Source: Acidobacteriota bacterium (GTDB taxonomy: Bacteria; Acidobacteriota; Blastocatellia; Pyrinomonadales; Pyrinomonadaceae). From it: a stretch of 15,037 nt of DNA. The stretch is from the NCBI GenBank assembly GCA_020201365.1, contig JAIVGV010000076.1:1-15037 (forward strand). The letters run 5' to 3'. The position numbers and the translations under genes are program-made. Positions 1 to 7,299 of the stretch are shown here, piece by piece. Every line of letters begins with the position of its first letter. Position 1 is the first letter of the stretch. The notes under the pieces are model-generated. The model was given only the letters and a program-made list of their open reading frames with translations. It did not search any database and was not told where the DNA came from.

Positions 1-36
1 CCCTAACCCCCAACCCCTAACCCCTGATCCCATCCC
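1..36. repeat. C-rich heptamer array, G-quadruplex-capable on the minus strand
   Basis: The first 36 bases can be read as imperfect 7-base units (CCCTAAC, CCCCAAC, CCCTAAC, CCCTGAT, CCCATCC). C-runs lie at 1-3, 7-11, 14-17, 21-24, 29-31 and 34-36. The minus strand therefore carries six G-runs of three or more, separated by loops of two to four bases, which meets the usual G-quadruplex pattern. The array stops 3 bases before the nurA start codon and may continue beyond the left edge. It takes the place where a Shine-Dalgarno sequence would be expected. Confidence 0.7.
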
Positions 37-39
37 TTT

Positions 40-1284
40 ATGCTTTACCGCCAACGACTCATCGAGGAACTTTCGCGCACGCGCGACGACTTCGTCGAGT
101 TCGGGCGCGCGACGCGGGAGTCTGCGCGCGATTACGTCGCGCGGCTGCGCGCGCTTGAGGGGAAGACGGCGGCGGAGATCGGGCGCGCGGCGGGCGAGGG
201 GATCGCGGCGGGCGTGGCGCGCGCGCCGGGCGCGTTGCCGACGGAAGAGATCGGGCAGGCGGGATCGTTCGTCGTGCCGTTCGGGCGCGCGTGGCGGACG
301 CACGAGGAGGCGCGGGCGTGGGCGGTTGACGCGCTCTCGGATCGCGTGACGTTCGCGGCGGACGGGAGCCAGATCATGCCGGGGCGCGAGGTCTCGCTGC
401 CGGTCGCCGCCGTGCAGGTCGCTTGGTTCGAGAACCCGCACACGCGCGACGGCGCGTCGTACCGCAAGGAGTGGGACTTTAAGCTCGTCACGCCGCAGGA
501 GCTATTGGAGACGGAAGGCGTGGCGGCGACGGCCGCCGATCTCGTCGGACTGCGCAGGGTCGAGCAGGAACTCGCGGCGGTGCGCGAATTCTTGAAGCGG
601 CGCGAGGGCTGGCAGCAGAGGCGCGAGCGCACGCCCGTCGCCTTCTTCGACGGGACGCTTTTGCTTTCGACGACGCGGCTGCGCGGGGAGACCCTGAAGT
701 TCCCGAACTCGTACATCGCCGCGATCTCCGAGACCGTGAGGCTCTCGCGCGAGACCCGCGTGCCGCTCGTCGGCTACATAGATCAGTCCTACGCGCGCGA
801 CGTGGTGCGGCTGCTCGACGTCGTCGCGCGAAAAAGATCGGAGGCGACGATCTTCGACGCGCAACTGTTCGCGTCCGGCGGTGACGGCGACGATGCGCCG
901 CTCTTCGCGCGCTGGGGCGACCGCAGCGTCTTCTGCGGGTGCGTGCGCGAGGGGCTGACCGCGGAGTTCCGCGACGAGGCTGGCGAGCCGCTCGTCGGCT
1001 TCATATACTTGCAGACGACCGCGCCCGGCGAAGCGCCCGCGCGACTCGACATCCCGGCGTGGGTCGCCGAAGAAGGTTTGATCGAAGACGTGGCGGACGC
1101 CGTGCGCGGCGAGTGCGTCGTCGGCAACGGCTACCCTTACGCCTTGGAGACGGCGGACGAGGCGGCGGTCATCACCGCGCGCGACCGCGAGCAGTTCCTG
1201 CGCGCCGTGCAGGACTTCGCCGAGGCGAACGCGCTGCCGTTCCGCGTCTCGCGCAAACTCGTGAGCAAGATTCACCGGCGATGA
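40..1284 (+). CDS. nurA: NurA-family DNA end-processing nuclease
   Basis: NurA nucleases resect DNA ends together with the HerA hexameric translocase and act in double-strand-break repair in archaea and some bacteria; they use a metal-dependent RNase H-like fold. The 414-residue protein has the family landmarks in order: an N-terminal helical region (about 1-95), the first acidic motif FAADGSQI with D108, a second acidic motif VAFFDGTLLL with D204, a third conserved strand with YIDQSY (about 247-251), and a C-terminal GYPY motif at 364-367 followed by the last helix. By spacing, Y365 corresponds to the catalytic-site Tyr of archaeal NurA, but the position eight residues later, where I recall a conserved His, is D373. 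The ATG at 40 is the first start in frame; it has no visible Shine-Dalgarno and follows the C-rich array. The next gene is the HAS-barrel-like gene 94 bases downstream. No herA is visible in the window; it may lie to the left. Confidence 0.85.
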   Translation: MLYRQRLIEELSRTRDDFVEFGRATRESARDYVARLRALEGKTAAEIGRAAGEGIAAGVARAPGALPTEEIGQAGSFVVPFGRAWRTHEEARAWAVDALSDRVTFAADGSQIMPGREVSLPVAAVQVAWFENPHTRDGASYRKEWDFKLVTPQELLETEGVAATAADLVGLRRVEQELAAVREFLKRREGWQQRRERTPVAFFDGTLLLSTTRLRGETLKFPNSYIAAISETVRLSRETRVPLVGYIDQSYARDVVRLLDVVARKRSEATIFDAQLFASGGDGDDAPLFARWGDRSVFCGCVREGLTAEFRDEAGEPLVGFIYLQTTAPGEAPARLDIPAWVAEEGLIEDVADAVRGECVVGNGYPYALETADEAAVITARDREQFLRAVQDFAEANALPFRVSRKLVSKIHRR

Positions 1285-1314
1285 GAGAGTCACTTGCTTG
1301 GATGTCTGTGCGGG

Positions 1315-1330
1315 CTTTGCGCCTTTGCGT
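1315..1330. repeat. Two tandem 8-base units in the nurA-downstream spacer
   Basis: CTTTGCGC at 1315-1322 is followed directly by CTTTGCGT at 1323-1330. The unit sits in the 94-base gap between nurA and the next gene. It may be part of a dispersed short repeat family, but only one copy is visible here. Confidence 0.4.
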
Positions 1331-1378
1331 GAGACTGCTCGTCGCGCGGAGGCGCACGGCGGCGAACAAGAGAAGACG

Positions 1379-1975
1379 ATGAGTAAAAGGATCGCGAAAG
1401 TCGTCGCGTCGAACTCGCACGTGGATTACGTGGGGCGGGTGATTGATCGTCTGGACGCGGGCGACGCGCCGGCGGCGGACGATTACGGGTTCGCGCAGTT
1501 CGTCGAGCTGCCGGTTGACGGCGGGGAGACGGTCGTCGGCGTGATCTACGACACGCGGTTGGTCAACCCTGAGTACGGGAGCTTGGGACCGAGGCTTTCG
1601 CCGCGCTCGGAGCTGTCGGTCTTGAGCCCCGATTACTTGAACGAGCAGGGCGTGCTCGTCGGCGTGCTGCTGCTCGGCTGGCGCGACACGCAAGGGTCGC
1701 ATCACACCGTCCCGCGAAGAGTGATTCCGGTCGGGCAGGAGATTCTCGCGGTCGGCGGCGAAGAGGCGTTGAAGTTTCACCGCGACGCGCGCGGCGGGAT
1801 GCGCCTGCACTACTTCTCGCAAGTTCTGGCGCACGCGGGGGCGTTCGCGCTGCCGCTCTTGGAAGCGATCTTGGAATCGCTCGAAGCGGGGGCTTCGCCA
1901 GAGGAGCGGCAGCGCTTCTGCGTGCTGCGCAAATCACTCGCTTGGCAACGCACGATGGGCGGCGTGCGTCTCTAA
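1379..1975 (+). CDS. HerA HAS-barrel-like protein, probable NurA/HerA partner
   Basis: This 198-residue protein has no ATPase motifs. Its first half reads like the small beta-barrel that precedes the ATPase core in HerA: an RIAKVVASNSHVDYVGRV strand pattern at the start, then FAQFVELP and VVGVIYDTRLVNPEY, followed by GVLVGVLLLGW. The second half is helical (about 115-198), with a TVPRRVIPVGQEI linker and a helix rich in Leu and Glu. Short stand-alone proteins of this layout occur beside nurA in cyanobacteria and other bacteria, and I assign it on that resemblance plus its position right after nurA. An upstream TTG at 1298 keeps the frame open, but the ATG at 1379, with AGAGAAG just ahead, fits the conserved N-terminus better. 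The likely role is helping to dock or regulate the NurA-HerA complex on DNA; that is inference. Confidence 0.6.
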   Translation: MSKRIAKVVASNSHVDYVGRVIDRLDAGDAPAADDYGFAQFVELPVDGGETVVGVIYDTRLVNPEYGSLGPRLSPRSELSVLSPDYLNEQGVLVGVLLLGWRDTQGSHHTVPRRVIPVGQEILAVGGEEALKFHRDARGGMRLHYFSQVLAHAGAFALPLLEAILESLEAGASPEERQRFCVLRKSLAWQRTMGGVRL

Positions 1976-2032
1976 TTCACACGCGCGCGAGCCTTCGCGC
2001 CGAAAGTTCACTGCCGCCGAAGAGGAGAGACG

Positions 2033-2626
2033 ATGCGAGTTTCCGTTTTGCAGAGGGGCGCCCGATTTTTGTGCGCGGCGATCACGGTCGCCGCGTTCGC
2101 CGCCGCCGCCGAGGCGCAGCGCGCGCGCACGGTCGCGACGCCCGCGCCCACGCCGCCGCCCGCCGCCGCCGCGGCAGCGCCCGCGCCCGCGAGCGTGACG
2201 GCGAAGTACGAGGGCGGCGTCACCGGCTACATGAAGAGGCAGACGGGGACGCTCTTCTTCGACGACGGCGCGGGGCGGCTCGTCTTCAAGGACAAGTACC
2301 AGCGCGAATACTTCTCGCTGCCCTACAAGTCGTTCGCCGCGCTCTGGGGCGACACGAAGGCCGCGCGGACGAAGACCGGCTCGGTCGTCTCGTCGATCCC
2401 GATGCCCTACGGCGCGAACATGCTCGGTCTGCTGATGCGCGAGAAGCGGCGCTACCTCGTCGTGCAGTTCGACGACCCCGACACGAAGATCGGCGGCGTG
2501 ACGAGTTTCAAGCTCGAAAACAAAGAGACGCTCGCCTCGGTGCTGAGCACGCTCGCGCAGAAGGCCGGGATGACGGCGCGCGGCGAGGCTTACATCCGCC
2601 CGACGCCGACGGCTTCCAAACCCTAG
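2033..2626 (+). CDS. Exported protein with Pro/Ala-rich linker, function unknown
   Basis: I do not recognise this 197-residue protein. It has a typical signal peptide (basic start, hydrophobic core about 12-25, likely cleavage after AEA at 26-28), then a Pro/Ala-rich linker at about 36-55, then a compact domain at about 58-190. The domain reads as alternating beta strands (GTLFFDDGAGRLVF, YFSLPYKSF, RYLVVQFDD) and ends in a helix (KETLASVLSTLAQKAGM). That order, strands closed by one C-terminal helix, recalls PH-like or GRAM-like small domains, but this is only a fold-level impression. The start ATG is preceded by GAAGAGGAGAGACG, a good ribosome binding site. The next exported gene follows 66 bases later on the same strand. 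It is probably periplasmic. Confidence 0.75.
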   Translation: MRVSVLQRGARFLCAAITVAAFAAAAEAQRARTVATPAPTPPPAAAAAAPAPASVTAKYEGGVTGYMKRQTGTLFFDDGAGRLVFKDKYQREYFSLPYKSFAALWGDTKAARTKTGSVVSSIPMPYGANMLGLLMREKRRYLVVQFDDPDTKIGGVTSFKLENKETLASVLSTLAQKAGMTARGEAYIRPTPTASKP

Positions 2627-2635
2627 AGTCGCAGC

Positions 2636-2652
2636 GTCGCCGCCGAGGCGAC
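2636..2652. other. Short GC-rich hairpin between two exported-protein genes
   Basis: GTCGCC at 2636-2641 pairs with GGCGAC at 2647-2652 around a 5-base loop. No T-run follows, so it is not a classical terminator. A closely similar hairpin (CGTCGCC/GGCGACG) lies at 14817-14832. Confidence 0.35.
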
Positions 2653-2692
2653 CCCGGCACGCGACCGAAACGCCCTCGCGCGGAGGAGAGAG

Positions 2693-3277
2693 GTGATCCC
2701 TCACCGAATCAGACTCGCGCTCGTCGCCCTCGCGGCGGCGTGCGCCTCGGCGTCCTGCCTCGACGAGCGCGTGCGCGTGCCCGTGCGCGTCGCGGCGGTT
2801 GACGACGGCTACAACGTCAAGCAGATCGCGATGTTCGATCTCGCCGTGCGCAAGGGCAGCGCGCCCGCGCGCGACGACGAGCACCACCACGGCGAGCGGC
2901 GCGTCGAGCCGGGCGCGTCGGGCTGCGTCCCGCAGGACGAGGACGCCACGAAGGACGAGGGCTTCGTCGAGAGCCGGACGACGGGGCTCGACGGCGCGGC
3001 GTCGTTCGAACTCGTGCCCGGCGACTACGTCCTCTGCTCGCGCCAGCCCGCGAAGATCGGCGGGATGCAGTGGGCTGTGCCGTTCCGCGTTGACGCGGGC
3101 GGCGTCTGGGAGGCGGCGCGCCGGGAGCCGCGCGACGGCGGGTGCGTCTGGGTCTATCCCGAGCGGACGGGCGGCGAAGAGCCCGCGCAGCTCGTGCTGA
3201 GCAACAACAACGCGCAGCAGGCATCCGCCTGCGCGCAGACGCAGACCGCCGACGCGCAAGCCGCTCCGAAACGATAA
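2693..3277 (+). CDS. Putative lipoprotein or exported protein, function unknown
   Basis: I do not recognise this 194-residue protein. It starts at a GTG with a strong ribosome binding site (GGAGGAGAGAG directly ahead). The N-terminus (RIRLALVALAAACASASC) is a signal sequence with Cys at 17 and 22; neither has a perfect lipobox, so lipoprotein status is likely but not certain. The middle contains an acidic and His-rich stretch (DDEHHHGE near 61-68) and a segment TTGLDGAASFELVPGDYVLC (97-115). That segment has the pattern of carboxypeptidase-regulatory-like or transthyretin-like beta domains: a G-x-A/S-F step followed by L-x-P-G-x-Y. The C-terminus is Gln/Ala-rich and probably unfolded. It is cotranscribed in all likelihood with the preceding exported gene. 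The stop codon lies 2 bases before the large inverted repeat. Confidence 0.7.
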   Translation: MIPHRIRLALVALAAACASASCLDERVRVPVRVAAVDDGYNVKQIAMFDLAVRKGSAPARDDEHHHGERRVEPGASGCVPQDEDATKDEGFVESRTTGLDGAASFELVPGDYVLCSRQPAKIGGMQWAVPFRVDAGGVWEAARREPRDGGCVWVYPERTGGEEPAQLVLSNNNAQQASACAQTQTADAQAAPKR

Positions 3278-3279
3278 AG

Positions 3280-3369
3280 AAGAAACGATGAAGTCGGAGC
3301 GATGAACGATGAAGTGAAAGGCAAGCCGCCTTCCGTTCATCGTTCATCGCTCCGACTTCATCGTTTCTT
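3280..3369. repeat. Perfect 34-bp inverted repeat between convergent genes
   Basis: The left arm 3280-3313 and right arm 3336-3369 are exact reverse complements over 34 bases. The 22-base centre has a further 5-bp stem (AAGGC 3318-3322 with GCCTT 3328-3332). Each arm contains the unit CGATGAA repeated, so the arms are themselves built from short repeats. The element starts just after the lipoprotein-like gene's stop codon, and its right end touches the stop codon of the channel gene on the other strand. It could act as a two-way transcription stop or mRNA 3'-end stabiliser, though no strong T-run is present. Its A/T-richer composition and internal repetition suggest a dispersed intergenic element. 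Confidence 0.9.
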
Positions 3370-4556
3370 TAGTCGGGGCAGTCGGCGGTCGGCGGCAACC
3401 CGGCGGCGCGGCGCTGCTCGCAGACGCTCGCGAAGGTCTTCTTCACCTCCTGCGGGTTGCGCTCGAACGCGCTCGTCTGCCAGTTGTCCGCCGCCGCCGC
3501 GCGCCCGTCCACCCACGGCGGCAGCGGCATCGCCAGGTGCGACGCGAGCGACATCACGTAAGGCTCGTACATCTTCCTCAGACTCGCCAGCTTCGTCTCG
3601 CCTTCGCCGCCGTCACGCAAGCTAACGCCGTCAGCCGCGAGCCCGGCGCGCAAACGCGCGAGTGATTCTGACGGCAGGCGGGAGTCGTCCCACGCGGCGG
3701 GCGACGAGTTGAAAATTTGCGCGAGATCGACGACGGCGTGGCGCGCCATCGCGAAGGTCAACTGCGCCTGCCACGAAGGCACGTTGTCAACGCCGACCAT
3801 GACGAGCGCGCAGGAGTCTAAGATCGTCGTGAGCGAGGCGAGCCAAGACTGGTTGTCGTGCTGCGAGCGGAAGAAGCAGAGCACCGGGTAGGAGAGGTGG
3901 CTCTCCATCAGGTCGGCAGCCCAGCGCTCCCAGTCTTTCAACAGCTCGACGAGTTCAGCCGTGCCTTCGTTTCGTCCGTGGCGGCGCAGCAGCTCGGCGG
4001 CTGTCGGCGGCGTGCCCGCGCGCGCGTCTAAGAGAGAGATGTTCGACTCGCGGCGCGAGAAGGCTTGGTAGAGCACGGGCAGGTAGCCGATGACGATGGC
4101 GAGCACGCCGAAGCCCAAGCCCGCTTCGAGCACGATGAACGCGCGCCCCAGGTGATCGGTCGGCGTGATGTCGCCCAAGCCGAGCGTGAAGAAGGTCGTG
4201 CCGCTCATGTAGAGGTAGGCGAGGAAGGACGCGCCGCCGGGCGCGACGTTGAGGCTCGTCGCGGCAGACCAGTGGAGCATCGCGAAGGCGAAGACGAGAC
4301 CGACCGCCCAGAGCGCGATGAGCACGACGAGCGAGAGCGGTCCGTAGATGCTCAGGATGGTCTCGCGCCGCTTCTTCCCGCGGAAGAGCGAGGCGAGCGT
4401 GCGCCACGGTCGCCACGTCGCGCGGTAGTAGGCTGACGTGATGCGAAGCCTGCGCGTGACGCGGCGCGGCAGGACGATCGTCTCGAAGGCGTCCCACAGC
4501 ACGACGAGGAGCAGCGCGAGGCTGGCGGCGACGACGACAAGATTTTTCGGGTTCAT
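3369..4556 (-). CDS. Two-TM-type ion channel with unusual filter and cytoplasmic domain
   Basis: This 395-residue membrane protein belongs to the pore-loop ion channel group (Ion_trans_2 type). A first hydrophobic segment lies at about 5-22. The pore module is TM at about 70-94, pore helix at about 110-122, selectivity filter TLGLGD at 124-129, and TM at about 138-165. The filter differs from the K+ consensus T-V-G-Y-G-D by Leu at the Val and Tyr places, so potassium selectivity is likely but not assured. Residues 170-395 are soluble and helical with no RCK/TrkA nucleotide motif that I can see. The gene starts 39 bases after the glycoside hydrolase stop, so the two are probably read together. 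GGAG lies about 12 bases ahead of the ATG. Confidence 0.82.
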   Translation of the reverse strand: MNPKNLVVVAASLALLLVVLWDAFETIVLPRRVTRRLRITSAYYRATWRPWRTLASLFRGKKRRETILSIYGPLSLVVLIALWAVGLVFAFAMLHWSAATSLNVAPGGASFLAYLYMSGTTFFTLGLGDITPTDHLGRAFIVLEAGLGFGVLAIVIGYLPVLYQAFSRRESNISLLDARAGTPPTAAELLRRHGRNEGTAELVELLKDWERWAADLMESHLSYPVLCFFRSQHDNQSWLASLTTILDSCALVMVGVDNVPSWQAQLTFAMARHAVVDLAQIFNSSPAAWDDSRLPSESLARLRAGLAADGVSLRDGGEGETKLASLRKMYEPYVMSLASHLAMPLPPWVDGRAAAADNWQTSAFERNPQEVKKTFASVCEQRRAAGLPPTADCPD

Positions 4557-4595
4557 CCCTACAAACTCCGACGCAGAATCCGGCGCGCTTAAATT

Positions 4596-7211
4596 CTACG
4601 CGCGCTCGCCCCAGTTGTCTTGCGCGAGGCGGCGGAAGAGGTGCGCGACGAGCGCCGTCCAGCCCGTCTGGTGCGAAGCGCCGACGCCGCGCCCCGTGTC
4701 GCCGTGGAAGTATTCGTGGAAGAGCGTCAGCTCTCGCCAGTGCGGATCGTCGGCGAAGCGCGCGTCGTCGCCCTGCCACGGAGCGCGCCCGCGTTCGTCC
4801 TCGGTGAAGATGGAGGCGAGGCGGCGTGCGAGTTCGCGCGCGACTTCGGCGAGCGTCATCAAGTTTCCCGAACCCGTGGGGCATTCGACGCGGAAGTTGT
4901 CGCCGTAGAACTGGTGGTAGCGCTCCAACGCTTCGACGAGGACGAAGTTGACGGGGAACCAGACGGGACCGCGCCAGTTCGAGTTCCCGCCGAAGAGTCC
5001 CGTGCGCGACTCGGCGGGCTCGTAATTAACCTGATAGTCGCGCCCGGCGAGGTTGATGACGTAGGGCGCGTCGGCGTAGGCGCGCGAGAGCGAGCGGATG
5101 CCGTGGGGCGAGAGGAATTCATTCTCGTCGAGCATGTAGGCGAGCACCCTCTGGAGACGCTCGCGCGAGGGGATGGCGAGCAGCCGCAGGCTGTGCGTCT
5201 GCCCCGCCTCGCGCTCTTCGACGTAGGAGATGTGGCGCGCGAGGTCTTGGCGGTTCTCTAAAAACCAGTTCATGCGCTTCGAGAACCCTTTGAGGCGCGC
5301 GAGCACTTCCTCGTCCAGATTCACGACGGCGATGAGCGGGATGAGACCGACTAACGAGCGGACGCGCAGCGGGATTTCGTCGCCGCCGTCAACCTTGATC
5401 TCGTCGTAGTAGAAGCCGTCCTCCTCGTCCCACAAGCCCTGACCGCCGATGGCGTTGATGGCGTCCACGATGCCGACGAAGTGCTCGAAGAACTTCGACG
5501 CGATGTCCTCGTACTCAGGCTCTTCGCCGGCGAGTTCCAAAGCGATCCTGAGCATCGTCGCGCAGAAGAAAGCCATCCACGCCGTGCCGTCCGCCTGTTC
5601 GAGCGAGCCGCCCGCCGGGAGCGGCTGCGAGCGGTCGAAGACGCCGATGTTGTCCAAGCCGAGGAAGCCGCCCGCGAAGAGGTTGCGCCCCGCCACGTCC
5701 TTGCGGTTGACCCACCAGGTGAAGTTGATCAGGAGTTTCTGGAAGACCCGTTCGAGGAAGAAGCGATCACGTTTTCCGTCGGCGTCGGCAGTCAGCTTGT
5801 AAACCTGCCAGCAAGCCCAGGCGTGGACGGGCGGGTTCGCGTCCGAGAAGGCGAACTCGTAGGCGGGCAACTGCCCGTTCGGGTGCATGTACCACTCGCG
5901 CAGGAAGAGCACGAGCTGTTCTTTCGCGTAATCAGGATCGATCGCGGCGAACGGGATCATGTGGAAGGACAAGTCCCACGCGGCGTACCAGGGGTACTCC
6001 CAGGTGTCGGGCATCGAGACGACGTCGCGGTTGTAGAGGTTCAGCCACTCGTGGTTGCGCCCGTCGAGTCTCTGCTTCGGCGGCGCGGGCTGGCTGGGAT
6101 CGCCTTCGAGCCAAGCCTCCACGTCGTAGTGGTAGAACTGCTTCGACCACAGCAGCCCCGCGTAAGCCTGACGCACGACGCGCCGCTCTTCGTCCGAAAG
6201 ATTCTTCGCGAGGGCGGAATCGTAAAACTCTTCGGTCTCGGCGATGCGCGCGGCGAAAGTCTCCTCGAACTCGTCGCCGAAAATCTCCGCGGGCTTGTCG
6301 TCCTCGCTGAAGAGGCGCAGGCGCAAGGTCAGTTCGCCGCGCGCGGGAATTTCGAGGCGGTAGTGCGCCGCCGCTTTCGTCCCCTTGCGCTCGGGGTTGA
6401 CCACTTCGCGCCGACCGTTCACGACGTACTCGTTGAAGGCGTCTTTAACGAACGGCGACGGGTTCGGCGCGCCGAACAGACGCGCGACGTTCGTCTCATT
6501 CTCCGTGAAGAGCCACGCGCGCTCGCCCGTCTCGTCTGTCGCCTCCGCCGCGAAGTAGAAGACGCCGAGCGAGTCGTGCTCGGTGACGATTCTGTCCGCG
6601 TGGGCGGTCGCGCTCACGGTCGGCTTCTTCCAGTAGCCCTCGCCCGTGCGCCCCCAAGCCCACGTGTTGCGGAACCACAGCGTCGGCAGCACGTCAATCG
6701 CCGCCGCACGGTCAGCGCGGTTCGCGATTGTGATTTTGATCAAGACGTCGTTCGGCGCAGCCTTCGCGTATTCGGCGAAGACATCGAAATACCTGTCGCC
6801 GTCGAACACGCCCGCGTCCGCCAGCTCGAACTCGTCCGCGTCGCGCCCGCGCCCGCGGTTCTCTTCGAGCAGACGCGCGTAAGGGAACTCGTCTTGCGGG
6901 TACTTGTAGAGCGCCTTAAAGTAGGAGTGGGTCGGCGACGAGTCGAGGAAGAAGTACGCCTCCTTCACGTCCTCGCCGTGGTTGCCCTCGCCGTTGGTGA
7001 GACCGAAGAGGCGCTCTTTCAAGATCGCGTCGCGCCCGTTCCACAGCGCGACGGCGAAGCACAGCCGCCCCTCCCGGTCGGTGATGCCTAAGAGCCCGTC
7101 CTCGCCCCAGCGGTAGGCGCGCGAGCGCGCGTGGTCGTGCGGAAAATAATCCCAGCACGCGCCGTCCGCCGAGTAGTCCTCGCGCACCGTGCCCCACTGC
7201 CGCTCGCTCAA
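4596..7211 (-). CDS. GH63/MGH1-type glycoside hydrolase, glucosidase-like; 5' end uncertain
   Basis: This large protein (871 residues from the first usable start) belongs to the (alpha/alpha)6-barrel hydrolases related to GH63 and mannosylglycerate hydrolase. It has the N-terminal block TVREDYSADG and YFPHDHARSRAYRWGEDG, a beta-sandwich region (about 130-300), the segment YPWYAAWDLSFHMIP with D413 as probable general acid, NSNWRGPVW in the last third, and FHEYFHGDTG with E833 as probable base. No signal peptide is seen, so it is probably cytoplasmic, where it would hydrolyse an alpha-linked glucoside or mannoside such as a glycosyl-glycerate; the substrate cannot be read from sequence. The first start is a TTG at 7211. 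The frame continues upstream to a stop at 7347-7349 and encodes ANWKRWGPY just before the TTG, which looks like family sequence, yet it has no ATG, GTG or TTG there. The gene may be 5'-truncated, frameshifted, or use a rare start such as ATC at 7262 or CTG at 7286. Confidence 0.85.
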   Translation of the reverse strand: MSERQWGTVREDYSADGACWDYFPHDHARSRAYRWGEDGLLGITDREGRLCFAVALWNGRDAILKERLFGLTNGEGNHGEDVKEAYFFLDSSPTHSYFKALYKYPQDEFPYARLLEENRGRGRDADEFELADAGVFDGDRYFDVFAEYAKAAPNDVLIKITIANRADRAAAIDVLPTLWFRNTWAWGRTGEGYWKKPTVSATAHADRIVTEHDSLGVFYFAAEATDETGERAWLFTENETNVARLFGAPNPSPFVKDAFNEYVVNGRREVVNPERKGTKAAAHYRLEIPARGELTLRLRLFSEDDKPAEIFGDEFEETFAARIAETEEFYDSALAKNLSDEERRVVRQAYAGLLWSKQFYHYDVEAWLEGDPSQPAPPKQRLDGRNHEWLNLYNRDVVSMPDTWEYPWYAAWDLSFHMIPFAAIDPDYAKEQLVLFLREWYMHPNGQLPAYEFAFSDANPPVHAWACWQVYKLTADADGKRDRFFLERVFQKLLINFTWWVNRKDVAGRNLFAGGFLGLDNIGVFDRSQPLPAGGSLEQADGTAWMAFFCATMLRIALELAGEEPEYEDIASKFFEHFVGIVDAINAIGGQGLWDEEDGFYYDEIKVDGGDEIPLRVRSLVGLIPLIAVVNLDEEVLARLKGFSKRMNWFLENRQDLARHISYVEEREAGQTHSLRLLAIPSRERLQRVLAYMLDENEFLSPHGIRSLSRAYADAPYVINLAGRDYQVNYEPAESRTGLFGGNSNWRGPVWFPVNFVLVEALERYHQFYGDNFRVECPTGSGNLMTLAEVARELARRLASIFTEDERGRAPWQGDDARFADDPHWRELTLFHEYFHGDTGRGVGASHQTGWTALVAHLFRRLAQDNWGERA

Positions 7212-7299
7212 ATAGGGACCCCAGCGCTTCCAGTTCGCTAACTTTAGCTTTAAGACTTCGATCTCTGCGCCGCACCTGCGCGCCAGTCTCCCGATTTTG

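Noticed and set aside
1934..3340. Open frame of 468 codons on the minus strand across the two exported-protein genes
   Set aside because: The plus-strand genes have signal peptides and good ribosome binding sites. The antisense product is Arg-rich low-complexity sequence and would read through the inverted repeat.
5481..7091. Open frame of 536 codons on the plus strand opposite the glycoside hydrolase
   Set aside because: It is fully antisense to a gene with clear family motifs. Its Val/Arg/Glu-rich product is what GC-rich codons give on the complementary strand.
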